Positions 26,005 to 35,222 of a stretch of 64,000 bases of DNA are shown piece by piece. Position numbers and translations under genes: made by a program. Position 1 is the stretch's first letter, and each line of letters opens with the position of its first letter. This stretch comes from Acidobacteriota bacterium (GTDB lineage Bacteria > Acidobacteriota > Terriglobia > Terriglobales > Acidobacteriaceae): the NCBI GenBank assembly GCA_018268755.1, contig JAFDVW010000019.1, positions 150,348 through 214,347 on the forward strand, written 5' to 3'. Under the pieces are notes generated by a model. It saw nothing but the letters and a program-made list of their open reading frames with translations, did not search any database and was not told the DNA's origin.

Positions 26005-26832
26005 TTAGGGCAGGCGGTAGGTGTTGAGAGTCTGGCCGATACCTCCGGCGAGTTGCTGGCCAAAGCCAGCGCTGTTCAGGCGGCGGCTGATATCGGCGTT
26101 GGTGGTGTTGGTGGCGGAGTCGCGGGCCTGTTTAGCTAGAATCGTCTGCTGTTCAAGCAACGCAACCAGGAGTTTGTTGGTGTCCTGGGCGTTCTGTAAG
26201 GCCAGGACGTTGGTAGCATTCACTTTGTTCAGGACGGAAACTTCGGAGTTGAGGTTCGGATCGTTGGAAAGAGAGTCATTCTGAATGTTGCTGATCGTGT
26301 TGGTGGTGTTCAGTGCATTTGCTCGGATGGTACCGATCATCTGCAAGGCACTCTGGGCGGCGCCGTCCACAAGTTGGACGGTGGCAGCATCGGCTTGTAC
26401 CCGCTGCACTTCACTGGCGGGCATCGCGGAAAGGAGTGCCGGATTGTAAGTCAGGAAAGTGTTGGTGGCCTTCTGATAGCCACTGAGCACGGTCGGCAGG
26501 ACGCCAGTGTTTACACCGTTTATCCAGGTAGTTGTATTCCCATAGACGTCCTGGGCGTTCGCATAGCGCCAAGGGGCCCAAGGGGCCGCATAGCGCTTGG
26601 CCATGTTGGGCAGGTTGCGCGACATTTGCAGCGCTAGGTTGTACTGGTTGACGATTTGGCCGTAAGTGGCGCGCAGCTGGTTGAGTTGCTGAACGAGTTG
26701 CGAGTAGCGCAGCAGGGCGTTGGCATAGTTGGTTGGGTCATAGACGATGCCAAAACCGAACTGGGCGTGCGCCCTGCTGGGGGCAAGTGCCAGGGCAAAG
26801 ACAATCAGCGCAATCGGCAGAAGTTTCTTCAT
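26005..26832 (-). CDS. VirB5/TrbJ-type T4SS periplasmic protein
   Basis: The 275-residue protein has a signal peptide (MKKLLPIALIVFALALAPSR, cleavage after AHA) and TrbJ-like N-terminus FGFGIVYDPTNYANALLRYS, followed by helical coiled regions (QLVQQLNQLRATYGQIVNQY; QNAQDTNKLLVALLEQQTIL). TrbJ/VirB5 proteins are minor pilus-tip or channel components. It is 33 bases upstream of virB6 and 18 bases downstream of virB10. Confidence 0.85.
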   Translation of the reverse strand: MKKLLPIALIVFALALAPSRAHAQFGFGIVYDPTNYANALLRYSQLVQQLNQLRATYGQIVNQYNLALQMSRNLPNMAKRYAAPWAPWRYANAQDVYGNTTTWINGVNTGVLPTVLSGYQKATNTFLTYNPALLSAMPASEVQRVQADAATVQLVDGAAQSALQMIGTIRANALNTTNTISNIQNDSLSNDPNLNSEVSVLNKVNATNVLALQNAQDTNKLLVALLEQQTILAKQARDSATNTTNADISRRLNSAGFGQQLAGGIGQTLNTYRLP

Positions 26833-26850
26833 GATTAGGTCTCCTTCCGG

Positions 26851-28251
26851 TCAGAGGTTTGACGGCATGGTGTGTGTGGTGTAGTCGGGAAGGAGCAGGT
26901 CGTTGGAAAGATAGATCTTTACCCGTGAGCCTTCCCGAATGGTTACGGTGGGGAGGATGTTTAAGAAGCGATCGAGAATATGCTCGCCTGCATTGGCCAT
27001 TCCTACGCCAAAGCCTTGGCGCATACGGTCCGTGGAACTTGAATCGAACGTGCTTCGTGTACCAAGCTGGGCGACGCCGCCCAACACGCCGATGGCAAGC
27101 GAGGCTCCAAATATTCTGGCGTAGTGATTGTTGACCTTGTCTTTGAGGGCGGTAGCGCCTTCCTGGTCGAGTCCTTTGAATTGGTCAAGGTTGACGGAAT
27201 ATCCATCGGGCATGACGAGTCGATGGAAGACGACGGCAAGCCGGGCCTGGCCGAAGGTATCAACCTTGCTGGCTTCGCCGACGATCTTGCTACCCGCGGG
27301 GATGAGTAGGTGCTGGCGGTCGTGAGAGTAGACGTTGTTCGACAGCAAGCAGCTGACGGGACCGGCGAAGGTACCGTCAAGCCGGTTGATGAGCAACCCT
27401 TCGAAGACTGTACCCTCAAACAGGATGTACTCTTTTCCGTCATGAGAAGCGGGGATGGCTGGCTTCAGCGCTTCGCTTCCTGCTTTTGATTTGAGAGATT
27501 CAGACTGATCTTGGGCAGGACTGTTCCCTGGAATAGTTGCTTTGGGCGAAGGCGGCGGAGGGAGAAATGGCAATTGCGGGATCAGACCCGCCTGTTGTGC
27601 CTGTGCAAACAGCTGACCTTCGCGTGCCAATTCCGCGCTGGCTTGAGCGACTAAAGGGTCTTGTACTGGCAGGGCGTCTGGTGCCGAAAGTCGCATTGCA
27701 GAAGTATTCGAAGAGGCTAAGTGCGAGTCGCTACGCAAGTCTTTCCGATAAGTAAGCGCGACATTGTCCGAAAACAACGAAAGGTATAAGCGTTTCTTCT
27801 GTTCATCCTGGATCGGGTCAGATGGAGGCCGATTTTCCGCCTCTTGAGGCGGCACGGTCGCGTAAGCTCCGGGCGGATATGCGCCATTGGGATCGGGAGA
27901 TGTAACCGGAGTGCCGTAAGGGTTGGACGAGAAGGGCCGGGCCAGCCGCGTCCCCTGCGATGCCAATTGGCTCTGTTGCTGAAGCAACGCTGCTTCGACT
28001 TGGGGAGCAGATTCGCGCTGGGCTTGCTCAATATCTTTCTGGAAATCGGCGACCTTCTGGGAGTTCACGGGAACGAGATTCGGCAATGACGGTGTGCCTC
28101 CCGCCGCACTTGCAGGAACAGGTCGTTTGTGGCCGGTAATGGCCATGATGAGAACCATCAGCAAAGCCAAGCCAACGATGACGAAGGCTTGAAGATTCTT
28201 GGGAACCAGACCCGCTGGTTTTGCTGCCTTGTCTTTGATGACTTGTTCCAT
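26851..28251 (-). CDS. virB10: VirB10/TrbI-type T4SS core protein
   Basis: The ATG at 28251 (MEQVIKDKAAKPAG) follows GAGAGGT and gives 466 residues. The layout is a cytoplasmic N-terminus, one membrane helix (FVIVGLALLMVLIMAITG), a Pro/Gln-rich linker and a C-terminal beta-barrel domain. The barrel carries LFEGTVFEGLLINRLDGTFA, HLLIPAGSKIVGEASKVDTF, RLAVVFHRLVMPDGYSVNLD and the closing VTIREGSRVKIYLSNDLLLP. It spans the envelope and transmits energy to the outer-membrane pore with VirB9. Confidence 0.9.
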   Translation of the reverse strand: MEQVIKDKAAKPAGLVPKNLQAFVIVGLALLMVLIMAITGHKRPVPASAAGGTPSLPNLVPVNSQKVADFQKDIEQAQRESAPQVEAALLQQQSQLASQGTRLARPFSSNPYGTPVTSPDPNGAYPPGAYATVPPQEAENRPPSDPIQDEQKKRLYLSLFSDNVALTYRKDLRSDSHLASSNTSAMRLSAPDALPVQDPLVAQASAELAREGQLFAQAQQAGLIPQLPFLPPPPSPKATIPGNSPAQDQSESLKSKAGSEALKPAIPASHDGKEYILFEGTVFEGLLINRLDGTFAGPVSCLLSNNVYSHDRQHLLIPAGSKIVGEASKVDTFGQARLAVVFHRLVMPDGYSVNLDQFKGLDQEGATALKDKVNNHYARIFGASLAIGVLGGVAQLGTRSTFDSSSTDRMRQGFGVGMANAGEHILDRFLNILPTVTIREGSRVKIYLSNDLLLPDYTTHTMPSNL

Positions 28252-28273
28252 GGAGCTCACCTCTCGATCGTGT

Positions 28274-29083
28274 TCAGTTGCTGTGCCTGTTGAACGTCAC
28301 TCGCTTCTTGCCCACCACCAAATACCCGTTGTCAACGATCTTCGAGATGACGTAGACACTGCCTTCGAGATCGAAATTGACAAGATTCGGTTTCTTGTCC
28401 TTGATCTCGTAAATGGTGGGCGTTTCCCTGGCTGCGGACTTGATGTAGGTGAAGCGGTCGTCGTGGTAGACGGCGGACACCAGAAACGGAGCGAGCTGTG
28501 CTTTCTTGTCGAGCGAGTAATCAAATTCGAGCTTTGCCGGATAGCTCCGTTTGTATTCGTCCATTTGCTTGGAGGCTTGCTCGTGCGCCTTTTCCAGATC
28601 TCGTGCGACCTGATTGCGAAGTTCCGCCACTTCTTCCTTGTAGGCTTCCACCTCACTGGCCCGGACGTACTTGGCGGGGTTCAGGTTCCCGGCAATGCTC
28701 GACTGATCGTTCGGTGCGACAAACACCTTCAAATCAGGTTCACTGTCCGGCTCTTTGCTGATTTCGGTGAGCAGGAACGAATAGACGTGACCGCTAGCAG
28801 TAACCAGATTCATGTTGCTGCGGATACCAGCTTGGGCTGGGTGCAAATAGCACAGATTGTGGGTGCCATTGATGATCCAGAAGTCTTTGTCTCCGGTGGT
28901 GAAATCAAGGATTTCTTCGTCCGCTGGGAGAACGATGAGTGTGGAGAAGCGCACTTTGGCGCGGATCGAGATGATCTCTGTTTGCGAATATTTGACGATC
29001 CGCGCTGCGCTCTCGGCATGGACAAGTGCGAGCGGGCAAACGGAAATGAGCAGGCAGATTGCTCGGCAAATAAGCGGTTTCAT
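28274..29083 (-). CDS. virB9: VirB9/TrbG-type T4SS outer-membrane complex protein
   Basis: The 269-residue protein has a signal peptide (MKPLICRAICLLISVCPLAL, cleavage after VHA). The N-terminal VirB9 domain carries STLIVLPADEEILDFTTGDK, WIINGTHNLCYLHPAQAG and GHVYSFLLTEIS. The C-terminal part ends with IVDNGYLVVGKKRVTFNRH, typical for the family. The ATG overlaps the virB4 stop by four bases and follows GGAG. It builds the outer ring with VirB10. No VirB7 lipoprotein gene is seen nearby. Confidence 0.87.
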   Translation of the reverse strand: MKPLICRAICLLISVCPLALVHAESAARIVKYSQTEIISIRAKVRFSTLIVLPADEEILDFTTGDKDFWIINGTHNLCYLHPAQAGIRSNMNLVTASGHVYSFLLTEISKEPDSEPDLKVFVAPNDQSSIAGNLNPAKYVRASEVEAYKEEVAELRNQVARDLEKAHEQASKQMDEYKRSYPAKLEFDYSLDKKAQLAPFLVSAVYHDDRFTYIKSAARETPTIYEIKDKKPNLVNFDLEGSVYVISKIVDNGYLVVGKKRVTFNRHSN

Positions 29084-31578
29084 AGTTGTTCTCCTGAGAG
29101 ATTGTGTGTGCTCTTCTGTGAGGTCGAATGCAGTCCGGCCAGAACTTCGAGTCCCTTTTCGAATCCGTAGGCCGCGAAGGCTTCATCGCGCGTGCGGTTG
29201 TCGAATGGGTCGTTGGTGTAGAGCCAATAGCTCTTGGCATCTACATTCAGGTTGGCGACCTTCGACGTGTCGGGAGTCTTGATCAGCATTTGCTGTTTGG
29301 GCACTAAGCCGGAGATGAGTTCGATCTCGTGGTCATTGAGATGAAATTGCTGTTGGTACAGCTCCCGGTCCATATCCGGATTCGCCAGAAAGATCTTGGT
29401 GACACAGCTTTCGAGAATCACATCCAGAATGTCCGACTTGCGCAGCTCGTCGAGGGATTGGGTCGAGAGCACAAGCGCCGCGTTGTGTTTCCGCCAGGTT
29501 TTGAGGGCTTCGACAATGTAGGAACGGATGCCCGGGTTCTTGAGGAACACCCAAGCTTCGTCAATAAAGAACGCTTTGAACACGTGACTGATTGTGGGAT
29601 TGCGGATGATGGCATCGGCACGATGCAGGACGTAGAAGAGCAGAGGTTCAAGCAACTGCGGGTACTCCCGCATGCCCTGAAAGTCGAAGCACTGGAATCG
29701 CGAAAAGCTGATAGTGTCCTCCGCGTTGTCGAAGAGAAATCCAAACTGTCCCCCCTGCTTCCACTTGTGCAGGCGGCTGTCCAGATCGCGGCGGAGTGTG
29801 TTGCCCAGCGTGCTCAGCGTATGGAGATTTGGGTCATCGAGTTCGTAGAGATTTTGTATTTGCTCGTACAACTCGCGCTCCTGTCCGTTTGTTATGCTCT
29901 CTGATCCCTGCGATTCCACTAGAACCCGAACGAAGGCACTCAGAAAATCGAGGTTGCGTTTGGACACCGGCAACGCTAATGGGTTGATCTTGAAGTCGCG
30001 GGATTCAAGTCCCACTCGGAGATAGGAGCCCTCGAAGAGGTGGGTTAGGCTGGCAAAGCTACCACCCAAATCGAAGATGAAGGTATGCGGCTCGTACTTC
30101 TGCAGATTGGTGATCAGAAAGTTCAGCAGGAAGGATTTTCCCGATCCGGTCCGTCCAAGAATGACGGTGTGCGCTATGTCCCGATGATGGAGATTCAGGA
30201 AGTAGGGAGTGTGATGGCTGGTCTCTAAGACTGCCAGGTATTCCTGCCTCAGGTGATGGTTCTCGGACTCGCCGCCATGTAGAGTGAACAGGAATGAATA
30301 GTCAGAATGGTTAGCATTCGTGATGAACAGTCGCCGGAGATTGAAAGCGGAATTTCCGGGAACGGTGGCCAAGTACGCGTTCAGGAGGTTATAGCGTTCC
30401 TCGTAGAGCTGCGCGTCATGAACGCTGAACACTTTGTAAAACTCCGCACAGGCAGCTTCGACTCTCGCCAGATCGAGGTCATAAACGACCACGGTCAAGG
30501 AAAACTCTCCGAAATAGTTGCCGTTGATCTCAAGCTCCTTGAGGGCCTGACCAAGGCTCTGGATCTGTGCTTCCTTTGAGTCATCAACTAGGATGTCCTG
30601 CGCAGCCGCAGGCGCGTCCGAGGTGTTCATGTAGCTGACAAGCGAGCGTTTGGTGTTGTGGAAGTGGCGCCTTCGAGAATGGATTCGGCCTCGTGTTTTG
30701 TCCGGCTCTTCCTTCTTCCACTCGGTCGCGATGTAGAAATTCGCTTGCACCTCCAGCAGCTTCTGGAAAATGAGTGGAAAGCTTTGTGCGGAGGGTTCCT
30801 TCAAAGTGAGGACCTTTGCATAGAAGTCGTCAAGGCGAAGAAACCCGCGATGGCATTCGAGGTGGGATTCGCAGAGATAGAAGTCGAGAAAAGTGTCCTG
30901 GTTGAGTGCCGCGAATTGCAGTTTGTGTGGCGCGAAATTCAAGATCTGCTTCAACATGCGGAACGCTTTTTGCCTGCCAAGAAGCTCGACGGGCAAGAAG
31001 TCGCTGACCTGCAGGGTGAAACTCGAAATCTTCTGCAAAAGGGCGGCTTGCGCGCGCCGGATCTCATCTTCTAGGAGCAACACTTGTTTCTGGCTGGAAA
31101 AGATTGCATTCACTTCATCCCACACGCGACGCTTGCCATGGCCGATAGATGCGAAGGTGTTGATGGCGGCTTGTTTCGTGGATGTGCTTTCAAAGATCAC
31201 GACGAAGTAAATGGTGAGTGCGTAGAGGCTTTCGGCCTTGCCCTTGAGGTACGAGAGTCGGTTTTCGATGGCGGCGGTAACGATGGGATTGTCATACGCT
31301 TGGTGTGGAATCTCGGGAGCGTTTCGCTTGAAGAGGTACTGGTAGACCCTGCAGCGGTCGTCCAAGAGTTTGAAGGCGGATTCCAACCGTTTGGTACAGC
31401 TGTCAATCCCGTTTGCGTCCAAGCACTCGTAGTCAACGCCTCTCGCGGCAAGAACGACCCCGACGTTGCCGCTCTTGGTTAGAAAAACGTGATCGTCAAT
31501 GAACCCAAAGAGATTGATCTGCTCGTTGAGGGAGCCGGCTTCGCAATAGGGTTTGAGAACTTTGGTCAGCCTAAGCAT
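29080..31578 (-). CDS. virB4: VirB4/TrbE-type conjugation ATPase
   Basis: The 832-residue protein has an N-terminal CagE/TrbE/VirB domain (about 170-390) and a C-terminal ATPase domain. Walker A is VILGRTGSGKSFLLNFLI at about residue 472, Walker B is AFFIDEAWVFL, and motif ALVLSTQSLDELRKSDILD follows. Length is standard. It powers pilus assembly and substrate transfer. Its start overlaps virB3 by eight bases. It is the best gene for classifying the transfer system. Confidence 0.94.
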   Translation of the reverse strand: MLRLTKVLKPYCEAGSLNEQINLFGFIDDHVFLTKSGNVGVVLAARGVDYECLDANGIDSCTKRLESAFKLLDDRCRVYQYLFKRNAPEIPHQAYDNPIVTAAIENRLSYLKGKAESLYALTIYFVVIFESTSTKQAAINTFASIGHGKRRVWDEVNAIFSSQKQVLLLEDEIRRAQAALLQKISSFTLQVSDFLPVELLGRQKAFRMLKQILNFAPHKLQFAALNQDTFLDFYLCESHLECHRGFLRLDDFYAKVLTLKEPSAQSFPLIFQKLLEVQANFYIATEWKKEEPDKTRGRIHSRRRHFHNTKRSLVSYMNTSDAPAAAQDILVDDSKEAQIQSLGQALKELEINGNYFGEFSLTVVVYDLDLARVEAACAEFYKVFSVHDAQLYEERYNLLNAYLATVPGNSAFNLRRLFITNANHSDYSFLFTLHGGESENHHLRQEYLAVLETSHHTPYFLNLHHRDIAHTVILGRTGSGKSFLLNFLITNLQKYEPHTFIFDLGGSFASLTHLFEGSYLRVGLESRDFKINPLALPVSKRNLDFLSAFVRVLVESQGSESITNGQERELYEQIQNLYELDDPNLHTLSTLGNTLRRDLDSRLHKWKQGGQFGFLFDNAEDTISFSRFQCFDFQGMREYPQLLEPLLFYVLHRADAIIRNPTISHVFKAFFIDEAWVFLKNPGIRSYIVEALKTWRKHNAALVLSTQSLDELRKSDILDVILESCVTKIFLANPDMDRELYQQQFHLNDHEIELISGLVPKQQMLIKTPDTSKVANLNVDAKSYWLYTNDPFDNRTRDEAFAAYGFEKGLEVLAGLHSTSQKSTHNLSGEQL

Positions 31579-31888
31579 GGCGAATCCCCCGGGCTGGAAT
31601 GGGGGAAAACTTCATTGGGTCGTATTGAGCTCGTGTCTTCGCGGAATTTAGTAGAAAGTGCAAGATCTGCGAATCAGTCTTTGTGGCCCATCGTGCGAAG
31701 CAATAGAGCAACGCAAACATGAGCAATCCGCCCAGGAATGTATGCAGAAGGTTGAACACTGTCGCTCCCATCACCATGGCGAAGAAGAACAGCTTCCTCT
31801 CCGCCCCCATCAAGGTGAGGGGCGAGTTGAGCGAACGATATACGGGATTGAGTCTGCGTTGCATGGCTGGGAAAGCATCTGACCGCAA
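31571..31888 (-). CDS. virB3: VirB3/TrbD-type T4SS membrane protein
   Basis: The protein is up to 105 residues; the start is a TTG at 31888 or more likely the ATG at 31864 (MQRRLNPVYRSLNSPLTLMG), which fits the usual VirB3 N-terminus RSLxxPxxxxGxER. Two hydrophobic helices follow (LFFFAMVMGATVFNLLHTFL and GGLLMFALLYCFARWATKT). It sits between virB2 and virB4 as in most VirB operons. Confidence 0.85.
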   Translation of the reverse strand: MRSDAFPAMQRRLNPVYRSLNSPLTLMGAERKLFFFAMVMGATVFNLLHTFLGGLLMFALLYCFARWATKTDSQILHFLLNSAKTRAQYDPMKFSPIPARGIRHA

Positions 31889-31906
31889 GAAAACCCGGCT
31901 TCTACG

Positions 31907-32233
31907 TCACGGGAAGAGCCAAGACATGAAGTTGACCGCGCCCACTGCCATGCCGACGCCAAAAACGACGCCAGCCAGCGTACGCTTGGCCGCTCCTTCA
32001 CCGAAGGCGAACATAAGTCCCCCAACTACGATGGCGACAAGAGCCAAACCGGTGGCGATTGGACCAGTGAAGGCTGTTTGCAGCGCCTGAACGGCTTGCG
32101 TCCACGGGTCGCCAGCCTGAGCGAACACTTCGTCTGCGAGTGCCAGGCAAGTCGCAAGAGTCAGGACGTTTGTGCGAATTCGTTTGCGCTTATTCTTTAC
32201 ACCGCTTGAGGGCGGCATCGGAGAGTCAGGCAT
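31907..32233 (-). CDS. virB2: VirB2/TrbC-type pilin
   Basis: The 108-residue prepilin has a long leader (cleavage probably after VFAQA) and a mature part with two hydrophobic helices (AIVVGGLMFAFGEGAAK and TLAGVVFGVGMAVGAVNFMS) joined by a short basic loop. This is the VirB2 hallmark. It is the first gene of the T4SS operon; 263 bases of non-coding DNA (32234-32496) lie upstream and must hold the promoter, though I could not single one out. Confidence 0.87.
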   Translation of the reverse strand: MPDSPMPPSSGVKNKRKRIRTNVLTLATCLALADEVFAQAGDPWTQAVQALQTAFTGPIATGLALVAIVVGGLMFAFGEGAAKRTLAGVVFGVGMAVGAVNFMSWLFP

Positions 32234-32496
32234 GAGAAAGAACCTCCAGGGAAATCGAAACGACTGAGTTCTCGCCGACTCCAGAGAGGGGAGGCACCAA
32301 TGCTGAATGCAACAGACTGTCGTGTGTCTTCTACGCGGTGATCAGAAGAAGGAAAGCTAGAGCTTCGGTCACAGAGTATTTCAGCAACGGTTCGTGCATT
32401 ACGTCAGGAGCCGGCGAGAACTTCCTACTCTTACCTAATCTGCCGGTAACAAGGAAAATAGACCGGAACGCAAAAGAAAATTGTTTGGCAACGTTT

Positions 32497-33297
32497 CTAT
32501 GCAGCCGCGGGACGTACTGTCCGGGTCGAAACAGTCCGACCTTGTGCAACTCGCCGGAGCTTTTCGATCACGCGTTGCATCCGGTGACGAAACGCCACTT
32601 CAGAAACCTGTTGCTGACCGGCCAATACTTCCGATGAAACTCCGTGAACTTTGAATAGGAGCAAGAGTTCATGCTCTACGGGAGTAATGAGGCCGCTCGC
32701 GAGACTCCGACTCAAGAAGTCGTCTAGAAACACCTTGGTCTCCAAGCTGGAGTCATGATCCGAGGGCAAATCGTTCGAAGCCGTGTCTTCCACACATCCG
32801 GGGATGATGCGGTCTGCCTCACGGATAGCCCAGCGAAATGCGCTGCGGCGCATTGCACGGGTGATCGTGAAAGCAAAATGGGAAGTCTGCATTTGAATGG
32901 CGTCTGACTGGACAATCTCCAGCACAGAGGTCAGTAGATGCTGTGTGATGTCGTCTCGGGAAAGTGACGGGAAGCCGAAAGCGATCTGACTGCTGGCTTT
33001 GTGAATCGCGGGCATCAGGATCAGGAGAACAAGATTTCGTCCAGTCTCACCCTGTGGGCCTCGACTGACGCGTAGTACTTCTCCCAAAATGATGTCTGAT
33101 TCGGATGCACTGTCGTCAGTGTTCTGAGATTGCCGCAGGTGGAACAGCAATTCTTTGGAGGTCGGAAAAATGGACAAAATCGGGCTTTGTGCACCAAGAA
33201 GTTGATAGCTTTTTTCGCCGCTTACTGCACATAGCTCCGAGAGGAGCGCGCACTCCAATTCACAAAGAGGGCAACAACAGGCTGGGCGGTCACTCAT
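32497..33297 (-). CDS. Sigma-70-like regulator upstream of the T4SS operon
   Basis: The 266-residue protein has an N-terminal Cys-rich segment (MSDRPACCCPLCELECALLS), a helical region like sigma region 2 (FAFTITRAMRRSAFRWAIRE) and a C-terminal region-4-like helix-turn-helix (LITPVEHELLLLFKVHGVSS, then EVAFRHRMQRVIEKLRRVAQ). It could be a diverged sigma factor or a dedicated activator of the transfer operon, which starts 263 bases downstream on the same strand. The CxxC cluster at the N-terminus might bind zinc or sense redox state. Function is inferred from fold and position only. Confidence 0.6.
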   Translation of the reverse strand: MSDRPACCCPLCELECALLSELCAVSGEKSYQLLGAQSPILSIFPTSKELLFHLRQSQNTDDSASESDIILGEVLRVSRGPQGETGRNLVLLILMPAIHKASSQIAFGFPSLSRDDITQHLLTSVLEIVQSDAIQMQTSHFAFTITRAMRRSAFRWAIREADRIIPGCVEDTASNDLPSDHDSSLETKVFLDDFLSRSLASGLITPVEHELLLLFKVHGVSSEVLAGQQQVSEVAFRHRMQRVIEKLRRVAQGRTVSTRTVRPAAA

Positions 33298-33546
33298 GTC
33301 TTGCTCCTATGCAGACGGGCCTGGGGCCTGGTGAGAGGAATCAGGGCCACTGCTGCGCCGCGGATCATCGAGCTAGCGGTGTGGAAATGGATATCGTCGG
33401 CGCACAACCCGATGACCAGAGGAGCTTGTCATGCTGCCGCACTTTTGGGATTGGCGAGTGGGGTTTCGTAAAGGTGGTCGTGATTACGAACAGCTATGGT
33501 TGGAAAGTTGTCTTGAACGGAAGACCTTCAAGTAGGCAAAAGGCCT

Positions 33547-34938
33547 CTAGTTGATGCGCTTGTTGGGGAATTGCCGGGCTCTGCCGGCTTGCTCCAGCGC
33601 GGTTTGCGCCTCTCGGAGATCGGAGAGACGTCTTTCAAGCTCCTCGGCATAAATCTCAGCACGCTCGTACAACCTCGCGTTTTGGATCGCAGCGGCAGCT
33701 GGAATTGCGAGGAGCTCCGCGATCCGAACGTGCCCTTCCGAAAGGGCGTTTGGTTCGGTATGGCCCATTGAAAGCAGCCCCACTAGACGATCTGCCGCGA
33801 TGAGGGGTACGCAAATCCAAGAGCGGAGATCGGCGTGATCTTTGAAGGGGACCCATTGGCTTTCTTCGTTTGTATCTGGCACGAGGATGCCTGTTTGGGT
33901 TCTCAGCACGCTCTGGATGAGTGGATACTCGCTGGCTGCGAAGGTGGTCGGACAAGTTGTAGCAGGTGAAGTGGAATGGGGATGCGGGAACTCGCGCGCA
34001 AGAAATACCCGAGCATCCGCTTCGACTAGAAGTACAGTCGCGGATTGGTACTGGACGAGATCCCTGAGAGACTGAAGCAAAGTATCTAGGACACAATCAA
34101 GGCGGAGATCTTGCGTTAATGCCAACGTGGCTGTTCGCATCGCGTCCGCTTCAGCCCACGCGGATTCTGCAAGGGCGAGGTTTCTTGCGACCGCATCTTC
34201 TGTCCGCTTCTGGGTTGTGATGTCGAGTGCAGTCCCAACAAGTCGGCGAATTCGGCCGCGGTCATCGCGTACCGGGAACCCACGAACCAACACCCATCGG
34301 ACGCCATCGTTCGGCACAAGAATTCTGAATCGTTCTTCAAATTCTCCGGATCGAGTGGCCTCTTCAAGCCTGAAGAGCACGTGGATGCGATCATCCGGAT
34401 GGATAATCTCCTCATAAGAAAGGGGAGATTGTCTGAGGGCGTGGCGGGATCGTCCTGTGATGGCCTCGTAGGCTGGATTTACATAGAGCGTTTTCCTGGT
34501 GTCTGCATCGATCATCCAGAAAATCTCTTGGATGTTGTCCGCCATTTGCCTGAATCGTTCCTCGCTCTCCAAAAGAGAGCTCTCGGTCGTATCGAGGGCG
34601 GAGTCTGCATGCTCATGCTGCTCGTTCGCCAAGTGCAAGAACCTAAAAAGAAAAAAAAGAACCGCGCACAGCGTGGCGAGGGCAACCCCCAGTAACAAGG
34701 ATGAGAGATCGATAGTGTCGACTCTTGTCGCTAAGAGTGCAACCAGCAGGATCGCAAATGCCAAGGAGAAAAGGGTCAAACTGATCCGCCAACCGAACCT
34801 TGAGAGTTGGTTCGAGAACAATCCACGACGGAGTCGGTCAACTCGCTGCATGGTGCTGCCCGAGGACGTGCAGATGCCGTTTTCGGGCCGATAGTAGCGC
34901 GCCACTTCAGATACGTCAAGCCAACATCGGATTGCCAC
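33547..34938 (-). CDS. PAS-GAF membrane sensor without output domain (probable truncated kinase)
   Basis: The open frame gives up to 463 residues from a GTG at 34938. Two membrane helices (ISLTLFSLAFAILLVALLAT and LSSLLLGVALATLCAVLFFL) precede a PAS-PAC domain (NIQEIFWMIDADTRKTLYVN, FPVRDDRGRIRRLVGTALDI). A GAF domain follows (LVQYQSATVLLVEADARVFL, SWICVPLIAADRLVGLLSMG). It then has a helical linker (RAEIYAEELERRLSDLREAQ) and stops at QFPNKRIN. Such a linker normally leads into a histidine kinase or cyclase, so the 3' part seems lost. The 249 bases after it (33298-33546) hold no supported gene, consistent with a recombination junction between the T4SS block and the cargo. Confidence 0.75.
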   Translation of the reverse strand: MAIRCWLDVSEVARYYRPENGICTSSGSTMQRVDRLRRGLFSNQLSRFGWRISLTLFSLAFAILLVALLATRVDTIDLSSLLLGVALATLCAVLFFLFRFLHLANEQHEHADSALDTTESSLLESEERFRQMADNIQEIFWMIDADTRKTLYVNPAYEAITGRSRHALRQSPLSYEEIIHPDDRIHVLFRLEEATRSGEFEERFRILVPNDGVRWVLVRGFPVRDDRGRIRRLVGTALDITTQKRTEDAVARNLALAESAWAEADAMRTATLALTQDLRLDCVLDTLLQSLRDLVQYQSATVLLVEADARVFLAREFPHPHSTSPATTCPTTFAASEYPLIQSVLRTQTGILVPDTNEESQWVPFKDHADLRSWICVPLIAADRLVGLLSMGHTEPNALSEGHVRIAELLAIPAAAAIQNARLYERAEIYAEELERRLSDLREAQTALEQAGRARQFPNKRIN

Positions 34939-35185
34939 TTCTTTGGCGATTTTGAATCAACGAAATAACGACAGGATCACGCAGGGGGAGCCCATCAAAC
35001 TTCTTCGCAATGAGTCTCTGTTTGATTCACCGATCTGTCTTCTGGGTGCGGTGTCGATCAGTTCATCCGCGCTCGTTTCAACCCGAAAACTGCCGAGAGA
35101 TGTGCGAGCCGGCACGCCGCAAACAAAACGGCTGTCATGCCCCGCCTTCATTTGCGCGGTAAAGTCCGCAAGGCATCGATATTGC

Positions 35186-35219
35186 TTGACTTTTGAGTGA
35201 CACAACGTTATTGTTGTGT
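35186..35219 (+). promoter_or_regulatory. Promoter overlapped by a palindromic operator
   Basis: TTGACT (35186-35191), 17-base spacer, TATTGT (35209-35214). Arms ACACAAC (35200-35206) and GTTGTGT (35213-35219) straddle the -10 box. The expected transcription start is near 35221, two bases before the ATG at 35223, so the message may be leaderless. The HTH protein encoded second in this operon is the obvious candidate regulator. The rest of the gap from 34939 shows nothing else. Confidence 0.65.
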
Positions 35220-35222
35220 TGC

